Shown here: positions 47,606-57,734 of the stretch, one piece after another
Position numbering within the stretch: the first letter of the stretch is position 1
Layout: each line of letters begins with the position of its first letter
Assembly: GCA_016712415.1 (NCBI GenBank)
Contig: JADJRC010000015.1
Span: 124,001-188,000, forward strand
From: Lewinellaceae bacterium
Lineage (GTDB): Bacteria > Bacteroidota > Bacteroidia > Chitinophagales > Saprospiraceae
Reading direction: 5' to 3'
DNA: 64,000 bases
Made by a program: the position numbers and the translations under genes
Notes under the pieces: model-generated
What the model was told of the DNA's origin: nothing
What the model saw: the letters and a program-made list of their open reading frames with translations, nothing else
Database searches by the model: none

Positions 47606-48079
47606 ATGAAACCAAATATTGGAATTGCCGACAAGCATATGCAGTCGGTTTCGAATCTTTTAAACATGCTCCTGGCCGATGAATTCACGCTGTATGTCAA
47701 AACACGTAACGCCCACTGGAATGTGACGGGTCCGGGTTTTTCCGAACTGCACAAATTCTTTGAAGAACAATACACCCTGCTGGATGAAGTGATCGACGAG
47801 GTAGCCGAACGTGTGCGGATGCTGGGTCATTTTGCTGTGGCCACGCTTGCCGACTACCGCCAACTCACCAGGTTAACGGAAGACAAGATCGATTTCGGCA
47901 AACAGGAAAGCATTCTGCGCACCTTGCTCGACGACCACGAAACGATTATCCGGGTGCTTCGCAGCGATGTAACACGCACTTCCGACGAATACAAAGACCT
48001 GGGTACCAGTGATTTTTTGACCGGTCTGATGGAGCGGCACGAAAAAATGGCCTGGATGCTGCGCGCTTATCTTTCCTAA
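47606..48079 (+). CDS. dps: Dps family ferritin-like DNA-protection protein
   Basis: 157 residues. Dps dodecamers oxidise and store iron, using peroxide, and shield DNA. The inter-subunit ferroxidase ligands are present with the right spacing: H37 and H49 (NAHWNVTGPGFSELHKFFEEQY), D64 and E68 (DEVIDEVAERV). The N-terminal tail is short, so DNA binding by a basic tail is not evident. Its stop overlaps that of the convergent glycosyltransferase gene by three bases. A palindrome upstream may control expression. Confidence 0.93.
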   Translation: MKPNIGIADKHMQSVSNLLNMLLADEFTLYVKTRNAHWNVTGPGFSELHKFFEEQYTLLDEVIDEVAERVRMLGHFAVATLADYRQLTRLTEDKIDFGKQESILRTLLDDHETIIRVLRSDVTRTSDEYKDLGTSDFLTGLMERHEKMAWMLRAYLS

Positions 48080-49266
48080 GCGCGTTTTGCGCGTTCCCAG
48101 AGCACCGATTGCCTGCCGCGCAGCAGGCGAACCAGACCTGCGTACATAGAATAGTTCATCAGACAGAAATAGTAAGGGACGAAAAAGGCCTTTACCTTCA
48201 TTTTCTGCCGTTCCATCAAAAAGCCGAAAAAGGCGGCCAGGTAGAACAGCAGTTGGACGACCAGGAAGATCAGGTATCCCTTTTCTCCGCGGGCGGCGAG
48301 TATCGTATTCACCACCAGCAACACGGGCAGAAAGATCGGCGCCAGCGTCCAGCGCAGCACACGGTGGGAGATGTATTGAAAACTCAGCACGCCGTAGCGA
48401 AAAAAATTCAGCAGCGGCGCCAGGCGCGCCACGGCCTGCAGGCCGCCCGCCGCAATACGGACCTTGCGCTTCAGCTCCTCCGCAATAGAGGCCGAAGCCG
48501 TTTCAACGGCGAATGCACCCGGCTCATACTGAACCCGATACCCGTTTTGCGCTATACGCATGGTGAGGTAAAAATCCTCCACAATAGTATCGGGAGGCAC
48601 TGCCACGTAGGCTTCCCGGCGAAAAGCAAACAGCTCTCCTGCCGCCCCCACGACCGTCCAAAGTTCGGAATCCCATTTTTTTAACAGGCTTTCATATCGC
48701 CAGTAAATACCCTCGCCCGCACTACCGGCATCGGCGCGGCTATCCATCTGGATGCGTTTTTCGCCAGCGACTGCGCCAACACGCGGATCGGAGAAGTGGC
48801 GAACCAGGAACCGTACCGCTTCCCGGTTGACCAGGGTATTGGCGTCGGTGCTGACCACCACTGGGGACTCTACATACTCCATAGCGCGCTGAAAGGCGGC
48901 GATTTTGCCCCGGCGTTCCGGTTTGTGCAGGTGTAGCCATTGCACGTGCTCCGGGTAAGGAAAGGACCGGACCATCTCGGCCGTGCGGTCGTCGGAACCA
49001 TCGGTTACAAAGACAAACCGGATGCGCTCCCGGGGGTAGTCGGTCGCCAGCGAATTGACAATCTTTTTTTCGATCCAGTCTTCCTCGTTATAGGCACAGA
49101 CGATAAACGCCAGATCGGGTTCATAGGCCGCCGTCGTATGAATGTTCCTGATAAACAGGCGTTTGGCACGCACGATCAGGAACAACAACAGGCCATAACC
49201 CAGGTAGGCATATAGAATAATAAAAAACCCTGTCCAGAATATTGCCTTGAGTATGGTCGTGTCCAT
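48076..49266 (-). CDS. Glycosyltransferase family 2, membrane-bound
   Basis: 396 residues. An N-terminal helix (IFWTGFFIILYAYLGYGLLLFLI), a GT2 domain with FIVCAYNEEDWIEKKI, VVVSTDANTLVN (DxD-like), and EDFYLTMRIAQNG, and two or three C-terminal helices match the processive-type GT2 layout (IcaA/BcsA relatives). Nucleotide-sugar and acceptor are unknown; close to the polysaccharide genes, it may build part of the surface glycan. It faces away from the 49.6-kb operon, with a 323-base shared upstream region. Confidence 0.87.
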   Translation of the reverse strand: MDTTILKAIFWTGFFIILYAYLGYGLLLFLIVRAKRLFIRNIHTTAAYEPDLAFIVCAYNEEDWIEKKIVNSLATDYPRERIRFVFVTDGSDDRTAEMVRSFPYPEHVQWLHLHKPERRGKIAAFQRAMEYVESPVVVSTDANTLVNREAVRFLVRHFSDPRVGAVAGEKRIQMDSRADAGSAGEGIYWRYESLLKKWDSELWTVVGAAGELFAFRREAYVAVPPDTIVEDFYLTMRIAQNGYRVQYEPGAFAVETASASIAEELKRKVRIAAGGLQAVARLAPLLNFFRYGVLSFQYISHRVLRWTLAPIFLPVLLVVNTILAARGEKGYLIFLVVQLLFYLAAFFGFLMERQKMKVKAFFVPYYFCLMNYSMYAGLVRLLRGRQSVLWERAKRA

Positions 49267-49589
49267 GAAAGTGCTGATGGCTGCGGATGGGCAAAAGTAG
49301 CCATTGAAACAAATATGCAGCCCTTGCCTTCCGCCGGGTACATCCCTCAGGGGACTTCAGAATGTCTGATATAAGCAAAAGTCCGATTCTTTTCCCGGTT
49401 GGCGGGTGCGTGTGCAAAATCCATATCCGGTAATCGCCATGTAAAACCGCCTGATTCTTACCTTTTTACCGAAGCCTTTCTGAATCAACACTTTGTATCA
49501 TAAGTTAGCCTTAAACGGGTATCCCCGGAATACAGGCATGACGGCACCATCTTTGTAAAGACAGGGGTGCCGCATTTAACAGTTGCATT
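49267..49589. other. Divergent intergenic region upstream of the polysaccharide operon
   Basis: 323 bases between two divergent genes. No convincing ORF, hairpin or TAnnTTTG promoter box was found on either strand. It must hold the promoter of the 49.6-57.7-kb operon. Confidence 0.4.
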
Positions 49590-49955
49590 ATGAACAGGAA
49601 AATACTTCTCGTAGAAGACCACGACAGCCTGCGATACCTGATGGGGGCGTTTTTGTCCAGAAAATTTGAGGTAGTGGGCGCCAAGGACGGCCTGGATGCC
49701 ATGACCTGGCTGGGTAAGGGTATCCTGCCCGATGCCATTGTGACCGATATCGGCATGCCCGGCCTCAACGGCATTGAATTTATCGCCGGGCTGCGCTGCA
49801 GCGGCATGTATGCCGGTATTCCGGTGGTAGTCATCAGCGGATCGGGCAATGACGAAGAGGAAAATCGTATCAGGCAACTCGGTGCACGCGACTATATCCG
49901 CAAACCATTTAGTCCGGTAACCCTGCAGGAGCGGCTCGCGCAAATAATCGGTTAG
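49590..49955 (+). CDS. Single-domain CheY-like response regulator
   Basis: 121 residues made of one receiver domain. All active-site residues are visible: E9-D10, phosphoacceptor D53 in VTDIGMPG, S83 in VVISGS, K105 in IRKPF. No output domain. It is the first gene of a + strand series of polysaccharide genes and lies 66 bases before the phosphoglycosyl transferase whose N-terminus is itself a degenerate receiver domain, so a signalling input into polysaccharide synthesis is a reasonable inference. No histidine kinase is in the window. Confidence 0.92.
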   Translation: MNRKILLVEDHDSLRYLMGAFLSRKFEVVGAKDGLDAMTWLGKGILPDAIVTDIGMPGLNGIEFIAGLRCSGMYAGIPVVVISGSGNDEEENRIRQLGARDYIRKPFSPVTLQERLAQIIG

Positions 49956-50021
49956 CGCCCGGCAAATTGCTGCTCTTATTCTTATTCTATAATCATCAGA
50001 TCATTACGTCCCGCACTTCTT

Positions 50022-51125
50022 ATGAATTTTAATTTTTATCAGCCGACACCCTCACTAGCCAGCCGCGAATTGCTTTTCATTGGTTTTGAAAAAAGTTTCG
50101 ATGCCAATATCCACGAGTTTCCATACGAGAACAAAACGTACTACTTCGAGATCATCAATCACGCAGGCGAGGCGCTTGAATGGCTGGAACAACGCGTTTC
50201 CGATCTGCATACATTCCAGTTGCCTTATGCCGTCTTTTGCAACCTGGAGTGGCTGCGGCAGGGCAATTTTGAATTGGCCGCGCAACTGAGCGCGCACCCG
50301 GATCTTCGCTATGTACCCTTTATTGTCTGCACGGAGGATTCGCAGCCGGTTGACCGGCAATTCTTACTGGAAAACGGTATCGACGATTGTTATTCCTCCC
50401 CGGTGAAGTGGAGCCTGCTGGAAAAGAGGCTTGCGTTTCTGAATCAGTTCAAATCGCGGTTGCTGGAAATCGGCGCTTCCATTCAGCGTGAAAGCTATCA
50501 ATACCAGGTCCCGTTTGTCAAACGTGTGTTCGACGTTGTGGGCGCCGTTCTGGGCATCGCAGTATCCTCGATGATCTGGCTGCCCGTCGCCCTGGCGATC
50601 ATCCTGGAATCCAAAGGGCCTGTTTTTTACTACTCCAAGCGGGTCGGGGCGGATTACCGTGTATTCGATTTTATCAAGTTCCGTTCGATGTACCAGGGCG
50701 CCGATCAGCAGATTGCCGAACTTCAGCACCTCAACCTGTACGGACTGAGCGGCAACGGTGCGGTCTTTATTAAATTTGCCCAGGACCCGCGCATCACCCG
50801 GGTCGGGCGTTTTATCCGGAAGTACAGCATCGACGAATTGCCGCAACTGATCAATGTGTTGCGCGGAGAGATGTCGCTGGTCGGCAACCGTCCTCTGCCG
50901 GTATATGAGGCAGAAATGCTTACCCGCGACGAATGGAGTACACGTTTTCTGGCTCCCGCAGGTATTACCGGGTTGTGGCAGGTGACCAAACGCGATTTCC
51001 CGGACATGAGCGCCGAAGAGCGCATTGAACTCGATATCGCCTACGCCAGAAAGTATAGCATATGGACTGATTTACAGATCATTATGAAAACATTTGGGGC
51101 ATTTGTCCAAAAAGAAGACGTGTAA
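50022..51125 (+). CDS. Phosphoglycosyl transferase with N-terminal pseudo-receiver domain
   Basis: 367 residues. Residues about 15-140 fold like a receiver domain, but the acceptor-Asp position reads AVFCNLEW (near N74) and the Lys position reads DCYSSPVK, so phosphorylation is unlikely. Residues about 163-367 are a bacterial sugar transferase (WcaJ/WbaP type): FVKRVFDVVGAVLGIAV (re-entrant helix), GPVFYYSKRVG, the catalytic DE at 271-272 in SIDELPQLINVLRGEMSLVGNRP, and PAGITGLWQV. It transfers a sugar phosphate to undecaprenyl phosphate, starting a repeat unit. The next GT2 follows 21 bases later. Confidence 0.9.
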   Translation: MNFNFYQPTPSLASRELLFIGFEKSFDANIHEFPYENKTYYFEIINHAGEALEWLEQRVSDLHTFQLPYAVFCNLEWLRQGNFELAAQLSAHPDLRYVPFIVCTEDSQPVDRQFLLENGIDDCYSSPVKWSLLEKRLAFLNQFKSRLLEIGASIQRESYQYQVPFVKRVFDVVGAVLGIAVSSMIWLPVALAIILESKGPVFYYSKRVGADYRVFDFIKFRSMYQGADQQIAELQHLNLYGLSGNGAVFIKFAQDPRITRVGRFIRKYSIDELPQLINVLRGEMSLVGNRPLPVYEAEMLTRDEWSTRFLAPAGITGLWQVTKRDFPDMSAEERIELDIAYARKYSIWTDLQIIMKTFGAFVQKEDV

Positions 51126-51146
51126 GCCCCAATTCCCCCAAGGATC

Positions 51147-52082
51147 ATGCGCTCGCCACTCGTTTCTATCATTACGGTCAATTACAACCAGGAGTTGCTG
51201 ACCTGTGCCCTGCTCGAAAGCATTCGCCGGCAGGATTTCCGCAACCTGGAGGTCATTGTGGTAGACAACGGCAGCGCCCAAAGACCGGAGCGAATAATAG
51301 AGCAGTACCCGGAGGTAGTTTTTGTGCGCAGTTCGCGCAACCTGGGGTTTGCAGGCGGCAACAATATCGGCTTGTCGAGGGCAACAGGCGACTACCTGTT
51401 TTTGGTGAACAATGACACCGAACTGACGAACAACTGTATCGCACAACTGGTCCATTTTGCCGGAAACACCCCCGGGGCCGGTATCGTCAGCCCGCTCATC
51501 TGCTACCCGCCACCGCCCACCGTAATTCAATACGCAGGCATGACGCAGGTCGACCCGTTTACCGGAAGAAACCGGACAATTGGCGCCGGCGAAGTCAATC
51601 GCGGACAATTTGATATGCCCCGGCAAACGGCGTATGCCCACGGTGCAGCCATGTTCATGTCTTCAGATGTCCTGAAGGCTGTCGGGCCAATGCGGGAGGA
51701 CTACTTTTTGTACTATGAGGAACTGGACTGGTGCGAACGTATTCGTCGGGCGGGGTATGGCGTGTGGGTTGAACCGCGTGCCTGTGTATGGCACAAGGAA
51801 AGCAGTACGGTAAAGAGCCTTGGCCCTGTCAAAACGTATTACCTGTCGCGAAACCGCATTTTGTTCATGCGCCGCAATTTTAGCGGATGGCAGTTTGCCG
51901 TTTTTATACTGTTTCTGATGGCCGTCGTTCTTCCAAAAAATATCCTGATATTTACGTGGCGGGCGGAATGGCGGAATATGGATGCATTTTTGCAGGGTAT
52001 TTGGTGGAACCTTTGTAGGCCGTCACAAAACGCGTATGAAAACGCAGGCCACACTACAGGCTCCGAAACAGTAACTTCCTGA
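51147..52082 (+). CDS. Glycosyltransferase family 2 (rhamnosyltransferase-like)
   Basis: 311 residues. The GT2 A-fold has SIITVNYNQELLTCALLESI, EVIVVDNGS, RNLGFAGGNNIGLSRATGDYLFLVNNDTEL (the NND replaces DxD) and the later FLYYEELDWCERIRRAGYGVWVEP. The C-terminus has a weak hydrophobic segment (FAVFILFLMAVVLPKNILIF). It probably adds a sugar to the growing lipid-linked repeat. It is followed eight bases later by the next glycosyltransferase. Confidence 0.9.
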   Translation: MRSPLVSIITVNYNQELLTCALLESIRRQDFRNLEVIVVDNGSAQRPERIIEQYPEVVFVRSSRNLGFAGGNNIGLSRATGDYLFLVNNDTELTNNCIAQLVHFAGNTPGAGIVSPLICYPPPPTVIQYAGMTQVDPFTGRNRTIGAGEVNRGQFDMPRQTAYAHGAAMFMSSDVLKAVGPMREDYFLYYEELDWCERIRRAGYGVWVEPRACVWHKESSTVKSLGPVKTYYLSRNRILFMRRNFSGWQFAVFILFLMAVVLPKNILIFTWRAEWRNMDAFLQGIWWNLCRPSQNAYENAGHTTGSETVTS

Positions 52083-52089
52083 CATCATC

Positions 52090-53310
52090 GTGATAACACA
52101 GGTACTTCATACCATATATGTTATTGTTGCGGAGCTCTTCATCGCCGAGCTGACGTTCCCCTTTATCACGGTAGCGGTGGCCCGCGTATTGGGCAAGGAG
52201 AAACTGATACCACGGTATTTTCCCGAACGGAATTTTGATTATGCCTGCGTGATCACGGCTTACCAAAACGCCGAAATCGCCGTGCCCCTGGTGCAGTCGC
52301 TGTTGCGACAGACACACCGGAATTTTGTCATTTACCTTGTCGCCGATGAGTGCCCCGACTTTGACCCGGGCATACACAGCGAGCGGTTTATACTGCTTCG
52401 GCCTGTGAATCCGCTGAGGCTGAAGATCAAAAGCATCATCCATGCAGCGCAGCACTTCAAGCGCTGTCATGATTATATTGCCATCTTTGATGCCGACAAC
52501 CTGGCGCATCCGCAGTTTCTGGAAGAAATCAACAAATACGCCAATGCGGGTTATTTCTGTATTCAGGGGCAACGAAAGGCCAAAAACCTGGATACCACCT
52601 TCGCGGCACTCGACAGCCTTGGCGAACATTATAAAAACTATACCGAACGGTATGTGCCGCATATGCTCGGCTGTTCAGCGGTAATAAGCGGGTCGGGTAT
52701 GGCAACGGAGGCGGGCCTGTATGAAACCTATCTGGCGAGTTCCGAGATACGGCACGGACAACAACAGCAAAAAAAGATGCTCCAGGAGGACAAAATCCTC
52801 CAGAATTTTCTCCTTCGGCAGGATAAAAAGATCGCCTATGCCCGCCAGGCTATCGTTTACGATGAAAAGGTGGAAACAGGCGAGGCTGTCGAAACACAGC
52901 GCAGCCGCTGGCTGTACTCCTATTTTCAAAACCTTCCCAATGCCACAGGGCTTATTTGGCTGGGCATTACCCGCCTCAGTTTCAATCAGTTATATTTCGG
53001 ACTGGTCACCTTTGCCATGCCCATGTTTATCTTGATCGGCATGGCAGTTGTTTTGGTTTTGCTCGGCATCTCCATTTCGCCCCACGGGTCGGAAGCGGTC
53101 GTGGCTGCAGTGTTTATATTCATCCTCAATATCTTCTGGTGCCTCAAACTCGACCATGCGCCTCCTCCGGTCTGGAAGGCTGCCCGCAGCGCACCGATGT
53201 TTATGTGGCGCCAACTGGTCGGTTTGTTCAGGATGCGCGATCCGGATAAAAATTTCAAACATACCGAACACCGCAAAGTGGTATCGGTAGACGAGGTGCT
53301 GGATAAATAG
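52090..53310 (+). CDS. Glycosyltransferase family 2, multi-pass (cellulose-synthase-like)
   Basis: 406 residues starting at GTG (52090), eight bases after the preceding stop; no ATG is available in frame near it. N-terminal helix VIVAELFIAELTFPFITVAV, GT2 domain with YACVITAYQNAEIAVPLVQSLLRQTHRNFVIYLVADECPD, DYIAIFDADN (DxD) and a downstream QTQRSRW-type QxxRW motif seen as ETQRSRWLYS, then two or three C-terminal helices. QxxRW marks processive GT2 enzymes, so it may polymerise rather than add a single sugar. Confidence 0.87.
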   Translation: MITQVLHTIYVIVAELFIAELTFPFITVAVARVLGKEKLIPRYFPERNFDYACVITAYQNAEIAVPLVQSLLRQTHRNFVIYLVADECPDFDPGIHSERFILLRPVNPLRLKIKSIIHAAQHFKRCHDYIAIFDADNLAHPQFLEEINKYANAGYFCIQGQRKAKNLDTTFAALDSLGEHYKNYTERYVPHMLGCSAVISGSGMATEAGLYETYLASSEIRHGQQQQKKMLQEDKILQNFLLRQDKKIAYARQAIVYDEKVETGEAVETQRSRWLYSYFQNLPNATGLIWLGITRLSFNQLYFGLVTFAMPMFILIGMAVVLVLLGISISPHGSEAVVAAVFIFILNIFWCLKLDHAPPPVWKAARSAPMFMWRQLVGLFRMRDPDKNFKHTEHRKVVSVDEVLDK

Positions 53311-53326
53311 CGCCAACCGGCCGGCC

Positions 53327-54395
53327 ATGAACAGCAGGGGCAGGATAACCTACATCGATTTTGCCAGGGGATATGCGATTTTCACGATCGTGTGTTACCA
53401 CGGTCTGCAACGCGCCGACCTGCCGGGGTTGTGGCAAAAGGCTATCGTATTCGGCGGCACAGGGGTGCACCTGTTTTTTTTGTTGTCGGGTTTTGGCCTG
53501 GGGCTTTCCGGCGCCGGATACCGGGTTGCCGACTTTTTACAGGCGCAGGCTGACAAAGGTTTGGCTTCCATATGTACTGGTTTTGACAATCAGTGTTTTA
53601 GCCGCTTTTTTTTTGGAATTGTTCCCTGATGGTTTTGACGCCTGGCTGGCCGGGATGGGTTTGTATCAAATGTTTTCGGAGCGGTATATCGAAAGTTTTG
53701 GGGGCCATTTCTGGTTTATCAGCGCCATCCTTCAATTTTACCTGGTGTATCCGTTTTTATACAGGCTTAAAAAACGGCTGTCGGATAATCGAAGGTTTCT
53801 GGCCCTGGCTCTGGCATCGTCTGTCGCCTGGTGGCTGTTGGTGTGGTGGCTTGGGAAAGGCCATCAGCGAGTCTGGAATAGTTTTTTTCTGCAATTTTTA
53901 TGGGAATTTGCGCTCGGGATGGTCCTGGCCGACCGATATGAGAGGAAAGATACCCGGTCGTGGCTTCGTGGCGACTTCTGGCGTTACCCGGCGTGGGTAT
54001 ACCTTCCGGCAGGGTTGTTGTTCAGTGGTTTTATGCTGCTTTTTACCCTGCAATTCGGCGAAACCGGAAAGATATTTAACGACATTCCGGCCTTGTTGGG
54101 ATATACCGCCCTGAGCATTGCACTGTACCGGTTGGGAGAAAGCATTTTACCGCTACTGAACCGGTTTTTTCTTTGGATCGGCAGTTTTTCTTATGCCTTA
54201 TACCTGGTGCACGTGCTTGTACTTGAATTGTACGTCAGGGCCTTATTTGCAGCCGGCATTGCGGTAAATGGCCTGTCTTTGTTACCTTTCGCTGCAGTGG
54301 CGCTGCTGGCCGGCAGGTTGTTCGAACCGGTCAGCCGACGGTGGACCGCCTTATTTGAACAGCGCGATTCTAAGTACCGGGACCGAATTAATTGA
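53327..54395 (+). CDS. Acyltransferase-3 family membrane protein (frame interrupted)
   Basis: 355 residues after correction, about ten helices. ITYIDFARGYAIFTIVCYHG carries the family's Arg and the conserved His in the first helices, then GTGVHLFFLLSGFGL. The frame derails in VADFLQAQAD; removing one base of the T5 run 53534-53538 gives DFYRRRLTKVWLPYVLVLTISV, and the rest is normal. Members O-acetylate surface glycans. It is part of the polysaccharide operon, 16 bases after the GT2. The last codons lie inside the nested inverted repeat. Confidence 0.85.
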
Positions 54396-54582
54396 TAATT
54401 TAAACTTGGCCTTTTGCGTCAATACCGCGTTTTGAAAGGGTACACATTTTTGAAATCCCCGAAAATTGGTTCGTAATGACCTCGGAGAGGTCATTTTGCC
54501 CGTTTTTCTCTCGCTTCCTGTTTGTTGAAAAAAATGTGTACCCTTTCTAAAATTTTATCAATTAATTCAGTCCCGGTACTTA
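54371..54582. repeat. Nested inverted-repeat element inside the polysaccharide operon
   Basis: Three levels of complementarity: outer arms of about 27 bases beginning TAAGTACCGGGA (54371-54397 against 54556-54582, one mismatch); middle arms GAAAGGGTACACATTTTT of 18 bases (54434-54451 against 54528-54545); inner hairpin AATGACCTC/GAGGTCATT (54475-54483, 54487-54495) with a three-base loop. It contains the stop codon of the acyltransferase and ends one base before the next ATG. Miniature mobile element or a strong mRNA structure. Confidence 0.8.
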
Positions 54583-54583
54583 T

Positions 54584-55308
<725 letters not shown>

Positions 55309-55322
55309 GACGACAACGACGA

Positions 55323-56858
55323 ATGGTCTTTAACAGCCTTTCCTTTTTGATTTTCATCGCTGTTTTTTTTCCGCTGTACTTTGGTACACGCGGACGTATG
55401 CGCTTGGGATTCTGTCTGTTAGCCAGCTATGTTTTTTACGGCTGGTGGGATTGGCGTTTCCTTGCACTTATCGCATTTTCGACGGTGATGGATTGGTGGT
55501 TTGGGCTGTGGATCAGTTATCTGGATGCTCCGGATGAAACCCTTAAACGGTGCGATGCCGGTAGCCCGACCCTGCGCAGTTTTGGAAAAGCGACTGCTAT
55601 CGTTGCACGTACAGGTTTGGGCAGAAAAGCAGTGCTGGTCTTCAGTATATGCATGAATCTGGTTGTTTTGGGGTTTTTCAAATATTTTAACTTTTTCATT
55701 GAAAACGCTATTTCTGCTTTCTCAGCGGTCGGTTTGACGCCTTCCTGGACGACCTTGAACATCATTCTGCCGGTGGGGATATCTTTTTACACTTTCCAGA
55801 GCATGTCGTACACCATCGACGTGTACCGCCGTCAGATTGACCGGGAGCCTTCGCTGCTGCGCTTTGCAACGTTCATCTCCCTGTTTCCCCAATTGGTGGC
55901 CGGGCCTATCGTACGCGCAGCCGACCTGCTGCCGCAGATGCAGAGCGACCGGCCATTTGTCTGGCGCAACTTGTATTCGGGGTCAGGGCGCGTATTGTGG
56001 GGTTTTTTCAAAAAAGTGGCCATAGCCGACAGCCTTGCGCCGTTTGTGGATCAGGTATTCGAGGCGCCCGAATCCTTCGGTTCCCTGCACTTGCTGATCG
56101 GGGTGGTTTTTTATTCCTTCCAGATATACTGCGACTTTTCGGGGTATTCGGACATTGCTATCGGCCTCGCGCGTATGATGGGTTTCGGTTTTCCGGAAAA
56201 CTTCCGCACGCCTTATTTCTCCAGGAGTTTCAGCGAGTTTTGGACGCGCTGGCATGTATCGCTTTCCTCCTGGCTGCGCGATTACCTGTACATCCCGCTC
56301 GGCGGCAACCGGCTGGGGGGGGTGGCGACTTACCGGAACAATATGCTCACCATGCTGCTTGGCGGGTTGTGGCACGGCGCCAACTGGGCGTTTGTCTTCT
56401 GGGGATTGCTTCATGGGGTGTATCTCATTCTGCAACGCGCAGTGGCCCCGGTCTGGCGGCGTTTGGTCCGATTTACCCGGCTCCCGGGCTTGCTGAATCA
56501 CGGTATTGAAGTTGCCGTTGTTTACAGCCTGACTCTGTTGGCATGGGTGTATTTCCGGAGCGGCAGTATTGGGCTGGCAGGGGGCGACAGTTTTGCAACG
56601 GCCAACCAGGTAATTTCGGGCATCGGCGGCCTGGAAGGATTCAGTTTAGGAGCTGTTGTCAATAAATTTCAGGTCGTAAAAGGCTTTGTCCTGATCGGTA
56701 TTCTGCTGGCTATCGAACTCACGAATGTCCGTTACCACTGGAATGTACGCCAGGTGCAGCAGCCGGGCTTCCGCATGGCTGCTTTTGCCGTTTTACTTTG
56801 GCTGATCGCCTTTTTCGGCACTTTTGGATCAAACGCCTTTATCTATTTTCAGTTTTAA
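55323..56858 (+). CDS. MBOAT family O-acyltransferase (AlgI-like)
   Basis: 511 residues with about 11 membrane helices. Blocks typical of AlgI: FNSLSFLIFIAVFFPLYFG, LPVGISFYTFQSMSYTIDVYR, FPQLVAGPIVRAADLLPQM, FFKKVAIAD, YCDFSGYSDIAIGLARMMGF, SEFWTRWHVSLSSWLRDYLYIPLGGNR and GGLWHGANWAFVFWGLLHG with the essential His near 351. It would move acetyl groups across the inner membrane for O-acetylation of exported polysaccharide. It follows the GDSL gene and is joined, three bases on, to the SGNH protein gene, the usual AlgI/AlgJ-type pairing. Confidence 0.93.
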   Translation: MVFNSLSFLIFIAVFFPLYFGTRGRMRLGFCLLASYVFYGWWDWRFLALIAFSTVMDWWFGLWISYLDAPDETLKRCDAGSPTLRSFGKATAIVARTGLGRKAVLVFSICMNLVVLGFFKYFNFFIENAISAFSAVGLTPSWTTLNIILPVGISFYTFQSMSYTIDVYRRQIDREPSLLRFATFISLFPQLVAGPIVRAADLLPQMQSDRPFVWRNLYSGSGRVLWGFFKKVAIADSLAPFVDQVFEAPESFGSLHLLIGVVFYSFQIYCDFSGYSDIAIGLARMMGFGFPENFRTPYFSRSFSEFWTRWHVSLSSWLRDYLYIPLGGNRLGGVATYRNNMLTMLLGGLWHGANWAFVFWGLLHGVYLILQRAVAPVWRRLVRFTRLPGLLNHGIEVAVVYSLTLLAWVYFRSGSIGLAGGDSFATANQVISGIGGLEGFSLGAVVNKFQVVKGFVLIGILLAIELTNVRYHWNVRQVQQPGFRMAAFAVLLWLIAFFGTFGSNAFIYFQF

Positions 56859-56861
56859 CCG

Positions 56862-57730
56862 ATGAAACACCTGCTTTGGTTCTCCGGATTTTTGATGCTG
56901 CTGCTGGCCGGCGACCGGCTCGGCGGGGTGTTGCTGCAACGGCAGGCCGATGCAAGCCTGTTCCGGTATTCCCGCCTGTACCGGGGAGAGGCCGGGGCGG
57001 ATCTGTTGTTTGTGGGCAACTCGCGCGGCCTGACGTTTTACCAGCCCTTTATCGAAGAAAAAACGGGCCTTCGAACATTCAACATGAGTTATAACGGTTT
57101 GCCTGCCGACCTCGCCAGGGTGCTGGTGCAGGACTACCTCGACCGCTACCCGGCGCCGAAAAAAAATGATCGTGGACATCACTTTGTGCGATCGTTCAAA
57201 CGACGCCCTGATTGCGGGTTTTCTGCCTTTTACCGGCCGGTCGTTTCGTCTGGACAACCTGATACACAACAAGTTGCCTGAAACATGGCGGGCCGCGCGG
57301 GTTTCGGCCCTGTACCGGTTTAACGGTGAAGTATTTCAAAGGGCGCTCTATCACCGCAACAAAACCGACAGCGACTGGCTGCTCGACCGCGTCATCGCGC
57401 CACAACTCGCTGCCGAAGCGGGCCGGCGCTCGTATGATCTGGAAGTGCATCCCGATCTGGTCGGGCAACTAAAGGCGCTGGTGGACAGCGCCCGCGAAAA
57501 AGGGGGTAACGGTGGAGTTGGTCATCAGCCCTTATTTCCCTCCATTTCAGGTGAAAAACCTCGATGCGCTCCAGGTCGCTGTGGAACAGGCAACAGGCCA
57601 GTCCGTTCGCGATTACCGGCAGGCGCTGGCAAATCCCGCATTGTTCGGCGACTTCATGCACCCGAACAAAGCGGGCGCCGGGGCTTATATCGATTTGCTG
57701 CTGAAAGACGGCGTGCTGCCGGCGGAGTAA
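56862..57730 (+). CDS. SGNH-type partner protein of the MBOAT acyltransferase (two frame interruptions)
   Basis: 288 residues after correction. MKHLLWFSGFLMLLLAGDRLGG is an N-terminal anchor; LLFVGNSRGLTFYQPF has the SGNH nucleophile Ser near 53, and GDFMHPNKAGAGAYIDLL supplies a late Asp/His. Two breaks: an A8 run at 57159-57166 (one base too many) and a G5 run at 57502-57506 (one base too many). Removing one base at each gives a continuous protein (APKKMIVDITLCDRS..., AREKGVTVELVISPYFPPF). It probably accepts or transfers the acyl group outside the membrane, like AlgJ/AlgX or DltD, by analogy. Confidence 0.78.
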
Positions 57731-57734
57731 GGTA

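Noticed and set aside
56315..56322. G8 run inside the MBOAT gene as a possible phase switch or frame error
   Set aside because: The frame is intact across it and the protein is full length, encoding Leu-Gly-Gly-Val at a variable loop.
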